Of a stretch of DNA of 64,000 nt, positions 53,621 to 63,532 are shown piece by piece. Under the pieces are notes generated by a model. It was not told the origin of the DNA. It worked only from the letters and a program-made list of their open reading frames with translations, and did not search any database. Made by a program: the position numbers and the translations under genes. Within the stretch, counting starts at the first letter, position 1. Each line of letters opens with the position of its first letter. The stretch is from Gammaproteobacteria bacterium (GTDB lineage Bacteria > Pseudomonadota > Gammaproteobacteria > Xanthomonadales > Marinicellaceae). Where the stretch lies: positions 28,277 through 92,276 of the forward strand of contig JAUIGR010000007.1 of assembly GCA_030430025.1 (NCBI GenBank), in the 5' to 3' direction.

Positions 53621-55996
53621 CTAACTCTTATTTTTTTTGGTTGTTTTCTTTTTAGTTATTTTTTTCTTAGTGGTTTTCTTTTTAGTTACTTTCTTCTTGG
53701 CTTTTTTCTTTGTACGCGTTTTCTTCTCAGGTGTCGCAGCCAGTATAGCCAAACATTGCTCGTGAGTTAACGCCTTGGGATCTTGATCTTTGGCAATTTT
53801 ACCGTTTTTGCTGCCATCTGTGACATAAGGTCCCCAACGGCCATTCAGTATTTGGATGCCATCATCAAATGTTTGAATGATGCGGTTGGCATCGGCAATT
53901 TTTTTCTCCTGAATGAGTAGTAACGCTTCTTCCAGAGTGATACTGTATGGGTCACCATCTTTAATGCTAACAAATTTATTGGCATAGCGGATATAAGGAC
54001 CAAATCGACCAATGTTAGCAGATACTTTTTCACCTTCAGGTGTTTCTCCTAAGTCACGTGGTAGGTCGAATAGATTCATTGCTTCATCAAAAGTGATGGT
54101 TTCTAGCTTTTGACCTGGTAGCAGCCCTGCAAATCTTGGTTTTTCTTCATCTTCTCGAGAGCCAATTTGTACAAATGTACCGTATTTACCAATTCGTACG
54201 GACACTGGTTTGCCTGTTTTCGGATCAATGCCCAATTCACGCTTGTCTTGGGCCTCTTCTCGAGAGACGCTTTCTTCTTTATCCTCTATTAATTCAATGA
54301 AAGGATCCCAAAAAGAAGCCAATAAAGGTTTCCATTTTTTCTCTCCTCGAGAGACTGCATCAAGATCATCCTCAAGCCGTGCTGTAAACTCATAATCAAC
54401 ATATTGTTTGAAGTGTTTGTTCAAAAATCTGGCTACTACACGGCCTACATCGGTCGGAATGAAACGTTTCTTATCGAGTTCCACATAATCGCGATTCAAC
54501 AAAGTTGATATGATACTGGCGTAGGTTGATGGGCGACCAATACCAAATTCTTCTAGTGCTTTTACTAATGAGGCTTCAGAGTATCTTGGTGGTGGTTCTG
54601 TAAAATGTTGGCTGCCAAAGATGTCATTGACAGCAACGACATCTCCTTTTTTGAGGTTAGGTAAATGCTTCTCACTGTTATCCGGTTTGGCATCATCAAC
54701 ACCTTCCTCATAAACTGCCAAAAATCCTTTTTCCAAAATGGTTGAACCTGAGGCCCGAAAATTATGGGCATCACCAAAAGTAAAATCTACTGATACGGTA
54801 CCTATTGTTGCGTTAATCATCTGACAAGCTAAGGTACGCTTCCAAATTAAATCGTATAATCTGAATTGGTCTTTATTAAGAGATGATTGAATTTGTTTTG
54901 GGATCAGTTGAGCGCTGACTATACGGATTGCTTCGTGCGCTTCCTGGGCATTTTTTGATTTACTTTTGTAAAAGTTAGGTTTGGGTGGCACTTGAGATGA
55001 ACCAAACTTCTTCGCAAGAACTGTTCTGATATCAGCAATGGCATCATTGGACAGGTTCAAAGAGTCAGTACGCATGTATGTAATTAAGCCTTGTGTCTGG
55101 CCATTGACATTAATGCCTTCATATAGCTGTTGTGCCACTTGCATCGTTTTTCTGGCAGAAAATCCTAATTTTCTGGCAGCTTCTTGTTGCATTGTCGAAG
55201 TTATAAATGGGGGCGAAGGCCTCCTTTTGCGTTCTTTTTGGGTTAATTCGGTGACAGTAAGAGAGCTACCTGCTTGTTCCTTAAGTTTCTCTAATACCTC
55301 TTTAGCGTGTTTTTCATTGTTAATATCAAACTTTTTCAGTTTATTTCCAGCTAACACATTCAACGTTGCTTCAAAGTTTTCTTTCGATTTACTCAGTTGG
55401 CTGTGAATAGTCCAATACTCTTCTGTGATAAAAGCATTGATTTCGTCTTCTCGTTCTACAATTAAGCGTAACGCAGGGGATTGGACGCGGCCAGCTGATA
55501 ATCCACGACGTACCTTTTTCCACAGCAAAGGTGATAGATTAAAACCGACAAGATAGTCAAGGGCTCTTCGAGCCTGTTGTGCATCGACTAAATCATCAGA
55601 AATTTTTCTGGGGTTAGCTACCGCAGCTTTGATAGCAGAGGGTGTGATTTCACTGAATACTACTCGTTTAACTTGCTTATCTTTCAGTATTTTACGTTTT
55701 TTTAGAATTTCCACTACATGCCAGGAAATGGCTTCTCCTTCACGATCCAAATCAGTTGCTAAAAAGATGGTTTGGGCTTTCTTTGCTTCTTTGACAATCG
55801 CTTCGATATGTTTTTTATTTTTATCTACATCGACATAAGTCAGCGCAAAATCATTGTTCGGGTCGACTGCCCCTGACTTTGCTAATAAATCTCGTAGATG
55901 GCCATAGGAGGCGAGGACTTTATAACCGGGTCCCAAATATTTTTCGATGGTTTTTGCTTTTGCTGGTGACTCTACTATCAGTAAATTTTCTGCCAT
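53621..55996 (-). CDS. topA: DNA topoisomerase I, zinc-finger-free form
   Basis: 791 residues. Type IA enzyme relaxing negative supercoils. TOPRIM domain at the N terminus (NLLIVESPAKAKTIEKYLG, LATDLDREGEAISWHV), active-site Tyr in GLITYMRTDSLNLS (about residue 310). After the core, the tail (about 590-740) consists of topoisomerase C-terminal repeats (VRIGKYGTFVQIG, ANIGRFGPYIRYA, LNGRWGPYVTDG), without the four-cysteine zinc ribbons of E. coli TopA. It ends in a Lys/Thr-rich stretch of about 35 residues that would bind DNA. This tail plan is known from actinobacterial TopA. 3 bp after smg. Confidence 0.96.
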   Translation of the reverse strand: MAENLLIVESPAKAKTIEKYLGPGYKVLASYGHLRDLLAKSGAVDPNNDFALTYVDVDKNKKHIEAIVKEAKKAQTIFLATDLDREGEAISWHVVEILKKRKILKDKQVKRVVFSEITPSAIKAAVANPRKISDDLVDAQQARRALDYLVGFNLSPLLWKKVRRGLSAGRVQSPALRLIVEREDEINAFITEEYWTIHSQLSKSKENFEATLNVLAGNKLKKFDINNEKHAKEVLEKLKEQAGSSLTVTELTQKERKRRPSPPFITSTMQQEAARKLGFSARKTMQVAQQLYEGINVNGQTQGLITYMRTDSLNLSNDAIADIRTVLAKKFGSSQVPPKPNFYKSKSKNAQEAHEAIRIVSAQLIPKQIQSSLNKDQFRLYDLIWKRTLACQMINATIGTVSVDFTFGDAHNFRASGSTILEKGFLAVYEEGVDDAKPDNSEKHLPNLKKGDVVAVNDIFGSQHFTEPPPRYSEASLVKALEEFGIGRPSTYASIISTLLNRDYVELDKKRFIPTDVGRVVARFLNKHFKQYVDYEFTARLEDDLDAVSRGEKKWKPLLASFWDPFIELIEDKEESVSREEAQDKRELGIDPKTGKPVSVRIGKYGTFVQIGSREDEEKPRFAGLLPGQKLETITFDEAMNLFDLPRDLGETPEGEKVSANIGRFGPYIRYANKFVSIKDGDPYSITLEEALLLIQEKKIADANRIIQTFDDGIQILNGRWGPYVTDGSKNGKIAKDQDPKALTHEQCLAILAATPEKKTRTKKKAKKKVTKKKTTKKKITKKKTTKKNKS

Positions 55997-55999
55997 GAC

Positions 56000-56476
56000 T
56001 CAGTGTTCGTGATCAACCGGCGGGTCAAACATCAAACTTTCCATTGAGGCAAAGGCTTGCTCCTGTTCCGGCTGGATATACAAAATAATCAAAGCGAGCC
56101 ATTGTAAATCATCCACATCCACATTGTCAGCATTTAGATAAAGCAAACTGTTAAGCAACAGCTCGCGGGTGCTTGGACTAAGGATACCTGTACTTTCTAA
56201 ATACATGATAAAATCAATACCTTCCTCATTGATTTTTTGGTTTTCTATAGCATGATAAATTCTGAAGCCATCACTGCTTTGGGAAATGTTTTCAGAGGGC
56301 ATCTCATTGATTATGCTCAGCCACTCAAATGCTTTATCTATTGTTTTTTTGGTGAACCCAGCTTCTTCCAAGCCCTGGTAGATATGGTTGACAGTGTAAT
56401 TCTCTTTTAAATCTACATCTTCGGTCATGTAGTTTTCAAATAAATACACCAAGACATCGATGATGCTCTCATTCAT
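56000..56476 (-). CDS. smg: Smg family protein (DUF494)
   Basis: 158 residues, acidic, matching the Smg/DUF494 pattern from the N-terminal DVLVYLFENYMTEDVDLKE to the C-terminal DDLQWLALIILYIQPEQEQAFASMESLM. It is regularly encoded next to dprA and topA, as here; the function is not established. Confidence 0.93.
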   Translation of the reverse strand: MNESIIDVLVYLFENYMTEDVDLKENYTVNHIYQGLEEAGFTKKTIDKAFEWLSIINEMPSENISQSSDGFRIYHAIENQKINEEGIDFIMYLESTGILSPSTRELLLNSLLYLNADNVDVDDLQWLALIILYIQPEQEQAFASMESLMFDPPVDHEH

Positions 56477-56513
56477 ACATACATTATATATACTACAGTG
56501 AAACTGTGTTGAA

Positions 56514-57656
56514 TTATTTCAGTCTTTGATAGCGGGTCCCAGGCAAAACTTCAACCCAGTTAGATAGCTCTAACGCCAACATTACGGCGCTTAAATCAGC
56601 TGAGTTCAAAGAAGTTTCATGAACCAGGTCATCAAAAGTTATTGGATCAAACCCCATTGTATCAATCACTTGTTGCTCAGTGCTTGATAACCCAGATGTA
56701 TGGTTTTGATTGCTTTTTTCAACAGTAACGGTCTTTTTTATACTGCTGCTTTGATCTAACTGTTGTTGTATTTGGTTACTGAGCATGGTAATTGAGGGCG
56801 TTAATTCTTCTTCGATGTCGGTTGCAGATTCAACCAGCTTAGCTCCCTGTTTAATTAACAAATGGCACCCTTTGACCAGTGGGTTATGTATAGACCCAGG
56901 TATAGCCATTACTGGTCGACCTTGTTCCATTGCTTGTCTGGCAGTAATTAAAGTGCCACTTTTCTTAGCCGCTTCTATTACTAAAGTACCTAATGACAAC
57001 CCTGCTATGATGCGATTACGTCTTGGGAAATTATGGGCATTTGGAGGTGTGTTGATCGGAAATTCTGACACTACAGCGCCATTTTTTATTATAGATTTGG
57101 CCAGTGCTTGGTTATGAGCTGGATATATTTGGTTGATACCCGTGCCCATCACCGCCACCGTCTGCCCATTTTCATTAATAGCAGCTTGATGTGCTGCTGA
57201 GTCGATTCCTGCAGCTAAGCCACTGGTAATCACCCAGCCTTTGTTAACCAAGTCACTACAAAACGATTGCGTGTTTTCTAAGCCACCACGTGTGGCATGG
57301 CGTGAGCCGACCACTGCCAGTTGAGGTAATAATAATACCTCGGGCTGTCCTTTCACAAAGAGCAGCAGAGGAGGATCATCAATTTGTTTAAGTTGGGGTG
57401 GATAAAGCGGATCATCGAAAACCAGTAAGTAGTTGTTGTCTTTTTCCAGCCATGATAATTCAGTTGCAATATCATCAGTATTTGCCTGCTGTATATATCT
57501 CAATGCTTTTGCAGGGATTTGATGATGTTTATCAAAGGATTTCTGTTTAAGAACATTGGATGCTTGTTCAAATTCTGCAAGCAAACTTGATATTTTGACA
57601 ACTCCCAAGCCTGGTGCTTTGAAAAGATGCAACCAGGCTTGAATGTCTTCTGTGTT
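56514..57656 (-). CDS. dprA: DNA-processing protein DprA
   Basis: About 380 residues from GTG 57656, which gives the usual beginning (NTEDIQAWLHLFKAPGLG); a TTG at 57689 would overlap the LysM gene by 23 nt. DprA loads RecA on incoming single-stranded DNA during natural transformation. N-terminal SAM-like domain, Rossmann domain with VVGSRHATRGG, TSGLAAGIDSAAHQAA, FPRRNRIIAGLS and EAAKKSGTLITARQAMEQGR, and a C-terminal winged-helix domain (about 320-380). Upstream of smg by 37 bp. Confidence 0.94.
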   Translation of the reverse strand, partial: NTEDIQAWLHLFKAPGLGVVKISSLLAEFEQASNVLKQKSFDKHHQIPAKALRYIQQANTDDIATELSWLEKDNNYLLVFDDPLYPPQLKQIDDPPLLLFVKGQPEVLLLPQLAVVGSRHATRGGLENTQSFCSDLVNKGWVITSGLAAGIDSAAHQAAINENGQTVAVMGTGINQIYPAHNQALAKSIIKNGAVVSEFPINTPPNAHNFPRRNRIIAGLSLGTLVIEAAKKSGTLITARQAMEQGRPVMAIPGSIHNPLVKGCHLLIKQGAKLVESATDIEEELTPSITMLSNQIQQQLDQSSSIKKTVTVEKSNQNHTSGLSSTEQQVIDTMGFDPITFDDLVHETSLNSADLSAVMLALELSNWVEVLPGTRYQRLK

Positions 57657-57666
57657 CACCTGAAAT

Positions 57667-58881
57667 TTAGGGTAGTTGCACGTAATCAAATAATTTTACG
57701 TTGCGATTTCCTTCGGTGATAATTGCGTAAGAAACATTTTCAAAAGATTTAAAGACCATAATATGCCCTACATATTCTGAAGGCAACGTTACTTTAGCTT
57801 TGGAAGGTTTAAACAGTGTTTTCAAGTCGCCTGCGGGATGCATCACTTCGTCTCGAATGACTTGTTCTGGGCGATAAATTGAGAATACATCGCCAACTGA
57901 GATTTCTTGATTAACACCTCCACTGATTGCAATTACCTGCCTTTTACCAGAACCAAATAGCGCATTATTCAGAGCAACCACTCGGATGTTTTCGCTGTTT
58001 GTGGTTCCGCCCTTAGGCATGAAATAAGGATCAAAATTAAATTCATCAATGGGTAATACCAGGTCGCCTTTTTTTACCTCTGTGGTAGAATCAACCAATG
58101 TCAACGTAGTAATTTCATCATCACCAACCCTTGTGACTTCAGCGATTCCTGTTTCAGCTACTTCATAGCCTAAAACATCAACATTATCCCAATAGAAACT
58201 GGCAAGATGGTTTTGCCAAAAACGTTCCAAGTAAGCTTTAGTGGTATATTCAGATGTTTTTTCCCAACGAGAGGATTTTACTTGACGTTCAGCCTCTTTC
58301 CACGGAAAGTCTTTAGGGACTGACCGGTATACCAGTGTTGGTCTCACCACAGAAAAACGATCACCTTGTTTGGCATTTTTTAAATGGCGAGCATAGATTA
58401 AATTGCCGGGGGCTGAAATGTTACGATCTTCTTCAGAAGCGACCACATAAGCAGCTAAATCAATATCTGCTTTAGAGAGTATTCGTAGTTTTTTCAGAAA
58501 TGGTTCGATGTCAGACAGTGGTATGGTTTCTACGGCATTTTCATGACTGATAATGCGTGTTTTAGGAGACATTTTGACAGTAGGGTGGTTACTCTTTCGG
58601 TTAACCGTAACTCTAGGTTGTCCGTCCAAATACACCAGGTTAATTGTATCGCCGGGATAAATCAGATGTGGGTTTTCAATTTGTGGATTGGCGTGCCATA
58701 TTTCTGGCCATAACCAAGGTGACTTTAAAAACACTGCTGATATGTCCCATAAAGTATCTCCATCTTGCACCACATAGGTTTCCGGATGTGATTCTGTTAA
58801 CTCGACATCTTGAGCAGACACATCAGATACAATAGCTGCTGCTATTATTAAAAAAGTTAAAAGTTGTTTTTTAAACATCAC
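57667..58881 (-). CDS. LysM-domain exported protein
   Basis: 404 residues. Signal peptide (about 1-23, ending VSAQ), then one LysM peptidoglycan-binding domain (about 32-85: YVVQDGDTLWDISAVFLKSP, NPHLIYPGDTINLVYL). The remaining 300 residues are beta-rich without a catalytic signature. The gene lies immediately upstream of dprA, as in many Gammaproteobacteria, and faces def. Its role in the cell envelope is inferred from LysM only. Confidence 0.9.
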   Translation of the reverse strand: MMFKKQLLTFLIIAAAIVSDVSAQDVELTESHPETYVVQDGDTLWDISAVFLKSPWLWPEIWHANPQIENPHLIYPGDTINLVYLDGQPRVTVNRKSNHPTVKMSPKTRIISHENAVETIPLSDIEPFLKKLRILSKADIDLAAYVVASEEDRNISAPGNLIYARHLKNAKQGDRFSVVRPTLVYRSVPKDFPWKEAERQVKSSRWEKTSEYTTKAYLERFWQNHLASFYWDNVDVLGYEVAETGIAEVTRVGDDEITTLTLVDSTTEVKKGDLVLPIDEFNFDPYFMPKGGTTNSENIRVVALNNALFGSGKRQVIAISGGVNQEISVGDVFSIYRPEQVIRDEVMHPAGDLKTLFKPSKAKVTLPSEYVGHIMVFKSFENVSYAIITEGNRNVKLFDYVQLP

Positions 58882-59052
58882 CTACAACCTCTTGATTTCC
58901 TTAAAACTTCAGTTTAGCTATTTTAGTTAAGAAATAAAACAAAAAATTGTCAAACCTCTCATTTTCAGACCTTTTAACTGTGTTTTTTGTTTAAATTTGC
59001 ACCCTTTGCCCCTATTATTAGACTGATTTCTTGATCAACCGATAAACCAACC

Positions 59053-59541
59053 ATGGCTGTGCTTGATATATTGACCATTCCAAATCCTAAATTGAAAACC
59101 AAAGCAGTGCCTGTTATTGACTTCAATGAGCAGTTGGAACAACTTGTCGAAGACCTATTTGAAACCATGTATGCTGCACCTGGTATCGGTCTGGCTGCCA
59201 CTCAGGTGGATATCCATCAGCAAGTTGTTGTTATGGATATTTCTGAAGAAAAGGATTCTCCACGCATCTTTATTAATCCTAAAATTATCGAGCAACAAGG
59301 GGAGCAAATTTATGAAGAAGGTTGTTTATCAGTTCCTGGTATTTATGCCAAAGTAAAACGGGCAAATCAAATCAAAGTACACTATCAAAACCTCAAAGGA
59401 GTGCACCAGGAACTTGAGGCTGATGGTCTGCTGGCTGTATGTATTCAGCATGAGATCGACCATTTGAAAGGTGTTGTATTTCTTGATCATTTATCTTTGT
59501 TAAAAAGAAAAATAGCTCTTAAGAAGTTAGGTGTGGTCTAA
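59053..59541 (+). CDS. def: peptide deformylase
   Basis: 162 residues. Removes N-formyl groups from nascent proteins. All three motifs are intact: GIGLAATQVD (GxGLAAxQ), EEGCLSVPGI with the metal-binding Cys, and QHEIDHLKG (HExxH). No Shine-Dalgarno is evident. The usual partner fmt is not next to it; the 3' end overlaps the convergent helicase gene by 23 bp. Confidence 0.97.
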   Translation: MAVLDILTIPNPKLKTKAVPVIDFNEQLEQLVEDLFETMYAAPGIGLAATQVDIHQQVVVMDISEEKDSPRIFINPKIIEQQGEQIYEEGCLSVPGIYAKVKRANQIKVHYQNLKGVHQELEADGLLAVCIQHEIDHLKGVVFLDHLSLLKRKIALKKLGVV

Positions 59542-61441
59542 AAAACTCAATCGCTACGTTTAAATCATCAGTTTGTTTGAAGTTTGGTAGCGAACTCAAA
59601 AACCGTTGCCCATAAGGTTTAGTTTTAATCCGATTATCACAAATAACCAACACACCCCGATCAATTTCACCCCTAATCAGTCTTCCCGCACCTTGTTTGA
59701 GCGAAATGATGGCCTTTGGAATTTGGTATTCAGTAAAACCATTGCCTCCGTTTTTGTTGATGTGTTCAATTTTAGCTTTCAAAACTGGATCATCTGGATG
59801 GGCAAAAGGCAACTTATCTATAATGACACAAGATAGACCCGTTCCCGAGACATCAACCCCTTCCCAAAAACTCGCTGCACCTAGCAATAAACCATTGCCT
59901 ACCTGACGAAACTGGTCCAGTAGTTCGTTGCGATTGCCTTGACCTTGTATGAATAAAGGACGGTTCGTTTTATCTTTAAAGAATAGTGCTGCTTGTTGTA
60001 AAGCACGATGAGAAGTGAACAAAAAAAACACGCCACCTTGGGCTGCCAGTATCAGTGGTAAGACATAAGTAAACATTGCCCGGTTAAAGTGTGGATTATT
60101 GGGTTCAGGTAAATTATTCGGTAATAACATCAATGCTTGCTGCTCATAGTCAAAAGGACTGTCCAACATCAGTGTCTTTGCGGGCATAAACCCTGTTTGT
60201 TGTTGAAAGTGCGTAAATGATTGATTGACTGTCAAGGTGGCTGATGTCAATATCCAAGCTGTTTCCATCATACTGCGTGATTCGCATAAAGCGCTTGCGA
60301 CATCGATTGGTGACTGATGAAAAGCATAGTATTTATCACGCACGTCATACCAGTAAACACTGTTTACATCACTTTGATTCAAAAAGTTATTCAATAGATC
60401 GCCGAGGTCTCCCAAACGGCCATATACTTGTTGTAGTCCGACACTTTGTACCACCAACGGCTCAAGTGCAGAGAGTAACAGTACTTGTTGATGTAGCCAT
60501 AAATCAAATGCTTGTTCAATGTTCGTTTGGTTAGTTAATTCTCGGATAATACCTTTACCATTGATTGAATGTAATGCCAGTAAAATATCACGGGTAGCAT
60601 GTTTTAAGGCTTCATGTTGTTCACTGATGGCGGCGAAAGCACCGTTAACCTGGCCAGCTTCATTGGCCATGTCGTTGAGTAAATCGGTAATTTGCCTCGA
60701 AGAAAAAGTTTGCGTAAAAAACCGTCCTGCCACCTCTGGGATTTGATGTGATTCGTCAATAATCATAACCTCTGCTTTAGGTAATATTTCACCAAATCCA
60801 TTTTGTTTAATAGCCATGTCGGCAAACAATAGATGGTGGTTGATCACCAACAAATCTGCATCTTGTGCTTTGCGTCTTGCTTTATAAACAAAACAATCCT
60901 GATAATGAGGACAGTCACTACCTGAGCAGTTTTCTGCTGTAGAGGTGATGTGAGGTATCACCATTTGGTCAGTGAGCCAGTCTGCCAACTCGTTGATTTC
61001 TCCTTTTTTCGTTTCGTATATCCATTGGCTAAGGGTTTTGAATAATGACAGATTATCTGGGTATTTGCTGACGGGTTTGAACAAAGCTTTTTGGTATCGA
61101 TCAATACACAAGTAGTTATTTCGGCCTTTGAGCAATCGAACTTTAGGTTTGATTTCTAGCCATTTGAGCATTTTCGGAATATCCTTAGTAAATAGCTGAT
61201 CTTGTAATGTTTTGGTTCCCGTTGAGATGATTGTTTTTTTACCTGAAAACAAGGCTGGTAATAAATAGGCAAAGGTTTTTCCTGTACCGGTTCCCGCTTC
61301 GGCGATTAAAATATCTTGGTTATCTATGCATTTGGCAATTGACTCAGCCAGTTTTAGTTGTTGTGCCCGGGGTTTAAAACGGGCCATTTTTTTAGCAAAG
61401 ACACCATTTTCCCCAAGAACCGCCTGTATCGTTAATGTCAT
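59519..61441 (-). CDS. DinG/YoaA-family Fe-S DNA helicase
   Basis: About 640 residues from ATG 61441, which shares one base with the stop of the upstream lipoprotein gene (TGATG). XPD-like superfamily 2 helicase: Walker A AEAGTGTGKTFAYLLP, DEAH-type box IIDESHQIP, and four cysteines for a 4Fe-4S cluster (YLCIDRY then CSGSDCPHYQDC). The C-terminal motifs GAASFWEGVDVSGTGL and QGAGRLIRGEIDRG are intact. By length and motifs closer to YoaA than to DinG. Acts in replication fork repair. Confidence 0.92.
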   Translation of the reverse strand: MTLTIQAVLGENGVFAKKMARFKPRAQQLKLAESIAKCIDNQDILIAEAGTGTGKTFAYLLPALFSGKKTIISTGTKTLQDQLFTKDIPKMLKWLEIKPKVRLLKGRNNYLCIDRYQKALFKPVSKYPDNLSLFKTLSQWIYETKKGEINELADWLTDQMVIPHITSTAENCSGSDCPHYQDCFVYKARRKAQDADLLVINHHLLFADMAIKQNGFGEILPKAEVMIIDESHQIPEVAGRFFTQTFSSRQITDLLNDMANEAGQVNGAFAAISEQHEALKHATRDILLALHSINGKGIIRELTNQTNIEQAFDLWLHQQVLLLSALEPLVVQSVGLQQVYGRLGDLGDLLNNFLNQSDVNSVYWYDVRDKYYAFHQSPIDVASALCESRSMMETAWILTSATLTVNQSFTHFQQQTGFMPAKTLMLDSPFDYEQQALMLLPNNLPEPNNPHFNRAMFTYVLPLILAAQGGVFFLFTSHRALQQAALFFKDKTNRPLFIQGQGNRNELLDQFRQVGNGLLLGAASFWEGVDVSGTGLSCVIIDKLPFAHPDDPVLKAKIEHINKNGGNGFTEYQIPKAIISLKQGAGRLIRGEIDRGVLVICDNRIKTKPYGQRFLSSLPNFKQTDDLNVAIEFFRPHLTS

Positions 61442-61914
61442 CAGTATCGGGGTTTGGCCTGCTGGACGCAACCAGCAATGGTCTCAAGGGCGTGGAGCTG
61501 TTGTTCTTTTTCTCCAAGCACTTCTGCTGACAAAGCAACCGTGCGACGTGCTCGCTCACATAAAACACCAAAAGCAGGTCCATTGACCATCACTTTTTTG
61601 GCCCAAAGCATAGCCAGTTCATAATCTCCATCAGCCAAATACATCTCCGCCAAATGTTGTTGAACCGAGGGTGAGTCAGGGACAATGCGAAGGGCACGAT
61701 CAATGGTCATAATGGCCAGATTAAAATCTCCATTTTGTTTATGTGTTTCTGCCTCTTTCAGTAAGACTTTAACAGCTTCAGGTAACATGGGTGCTACGTC
61801 AATAACGGACTGTCCGTGCTGAGAGGGTATTCTGACTTCTTTTTCAATATCGTGACGGGTGTTTTGGCAACCAGCTAGGCAGATGACCAGCAAGCTCATG
61901 ATCGTTTTTTTCAT
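61441..61914 (-). CDS. TPR-containing lipoprotein
   Basis: 157 residues. Lipobox LAGC ends the signal peptide (Cys16). Residues about 45-110 form two TPR-like units (AETHKQNGDFNLAIMTIDRALRI, LAEMYLADGDYELAMLWAKK). No named family recognised. It is translationally coupled to the helicase gene (one-base overlap). Function unknown. Confidence 0.8.
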   Translation of the reverse strand: MKKTIMSLLVICLAGCQNTRHDIEKEVRIPSQHGQSVIDVAPMLPEAVKVLLKEAETHKQNGDFNLAIMTIDRALRIVPDSPSVQQHLAEMYLADGDYELAMLWAKKVMVNGPAFGVLCERARRTVALSAEVLGEKEQQLHALETIAGCVQQAKPRY

Positions 61915-61999
61915 TTCTCATGGGTTTACATTTTTCAACTGGCACATATTAACCGATTGCTAAAAAGAGTGCTTTCAAATTTATTGTTTATTGAGACAA

Positions 62000-62035
62000 A
62001 TACCGGTACCTGAATGAAAGTTCAGGTACCGGTAT
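62000..62035 (-). terminator. large perfect hairpin, likely terminator of the beta-helix gene
   Basis: Fifteen-bp perfect stem ATACCGGTACCTGAA / TTCAGGTACCGGTAT with loop TGAAAG, 37 nt after the stop of the minus-strand beta-helix gene. T-run on minus is short (TATTTG). The arms contain nested palindromes (GGTACC, ACCGGT). Confidence 0.65.
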
Positions 62036-62071
62036 GATTGTAAATAGCCTAAACTATTCAGTAATGAAAGA

Positions 62072-63532
62072 TCATTGTCCTTCATAACCATCATAGAAAA
62101 TTAAATCAGGATAAAAGGCATCCGCACCTAAGTCATATATACCCCCATTATTAACATCAGGCTGATCGACACCTCGAACTTGGCCATCGATATCCATGGG
62201 AAAGTCAGCATTGACATCTGCTGCTGTTTCACAAAAGTCAATCGCCGGAGAATGAGCTGTCAAATGATAATCTCCATTAGGGGCGTTCGGGTTGACAAAT
62301 AATTGGTCTAATTCTAAAAACGGTTTTACTGTTTCGTTACCATTATAAGTGTCTGTTTCATTAATGATGGCACATGTCATATTCAGTGAACCTGTTCCAT
62401 CGTCACTTTGGAATATATCCGCTGTTTCACTGATAATAATACTGGAATCAATGTTAACAGAGCTATTGCCTTCAGCAATAATTGTTGCCTGCCCAAACTC
62501 ATCATTGTTAACAAGAGTCACATTTTTTAAGTTCAAAACACCATTATAGTCTGCCCTTAAGGTGCTATAAGTTATATCATTCACTCCTATGTATTTATTT
62601 TCAACGATCATGCTGTTTTCAATAGTAACAACTGCTCCGTACGTAACAGCTCCAATAGAACTGCCTGAATATTGGTTTTCTGTTATGACTGATTGAGTCA
62701 ACAGTAAGGAAGTGCCTTCATTCATAACAAGAAAAGCACTGCCCCCCGGAGCTCTGTTTCCCTGAATTGTTACACCATGCATTCTTATCTGAGCACCATA
62801 TGAGGCTGCTATGGCACCTCCTCCAAACATATGAAAGTTATTGGCAATGATGACAGGTGAAAAAACATCAACCTGACAACCCTCAGAAACGTTTAAACCA
62901 CGACCTGCGCCACTAATACCATTTCCAATGAGCTGGCTGGAACCCTTGACAGTTACCATAGCGGATTCATTGTAGCAATGTATTGCATCATGAAAACTAT
63001 CTGTGATGACAACACCATCAAGTATCGCGACTGGATTACCTCCAAGAGAAAAGTTCAGTCCATTCCTACTGTTAGAAATTTTCACGTTCTTCAGGCTTAA
63101 ATCAACATCATCTATGACATCAATGCCTGTATATGTTTGTGACCCTAAAATGATCATATTTTCTATTTTGACAATGATTGGCTCCTCTCCGAAAATCAAC
63201 ACACTGGCACCACCTAAGTTTTCGGTATCAAGGGTAAAACTACTGCCATCTTTGTCATTGGCACTGGCTGCATCACAATCAGCATACCCACCTATGATGT
63301 CAATGGCATCAATATCCATAATAGAGAATGTTTCATTATACACTTTGCTTGCCACGCGAATTTCAATAGAACCCTGTTCTAACATGAAGTCAGTAATGGC
63401 TGTATCTATACTTGTGTAGTCACAGTTTTCAAGACTATCACCTACCGTGACAACGGTGTTTTGTTGCTGACTCATATTGGCTTGTAATTGAGACGAACCT
63501 AAGATTAGTAAAATAAAAGAAATAAATTTCAT
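62072..63532 (-). CDS. secreted right-handed beta-helix protein with DLIFYDGYE tail
   Basis: 486 residues. Signal peptide (about 1-18); AGGAG precedes the ATG by 8 nt. Most of the chain is a parallel beta-helix of repeated turns (ADCDAASANDKDGSSF near the front, then IVKIENMIILGSQTYTGI, GVVITDSFHDAIHCYNES, ITENQYSGSSIGAV, LKNVTLVNNDEFG), ending in LDQLFVNPNAPNGDYHLTAHSPAID, frequent in secreted beta-helix proteins. The C terminus YPDLIFYDGYEGQ resembles that of the P-domain protein at 12098-13399. No enzymatic motif. Possibly adhesin or polysaccharide-binding; inference only. Confidence 0.8.
   Translation of the reverse strand: MKFISFILLILGSSQLQANMSQQQNTVVTVGDSLENCDYTSIDTAITDFMLEQGSIEIRVASKVYNETFSIMDIDAIDIIGGYADCDAASANDKDGSSFTLDTENLGGASVLIFGEEPIIVKIENMIILGSQTYTGIDVIDDVDLSLKNVKISNSRNGLNFSLGGNPVAILDGVVITDSFHDAIHCYNESAMVTVKGSSQLIGNGISGAGRGLNVSEGCQVDVFSPVIIANNFHMFGGGAIAASYGAQIRMHGVTIQGNRAPGGSAFLVMNEGTSLLLTQSVITENQYSGSSIGAVTYGAVVTIENSMIVENKYIGVNDITYSTLRADYNGVLNLKNVTLVNNDEFGQATIIAEGNSSVNIDSSIIISETADIFQSDDGTGSLNMTCAIINETDTYNGNETVKPFLELDQLFVNPNAPNGDYHLTAHSPAIDFCETAADVNADFPMDIDGQVRGVDQPDVNNGGIYDLGADAFYPDLIFYDGYEGQ

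Noticed and set aside
57656..57689. 23-nt overlap of dprA with the LysM gene
   Set aside because: It depends on a TTG start; GTG 57656 gives the usual DprA N terminus without overlap.
63003..63419. 138-residue plus-strand reading frame
   Set aside because: Antisense to the secreted beta-helix protein; Ser/Met-rich shadow frame.
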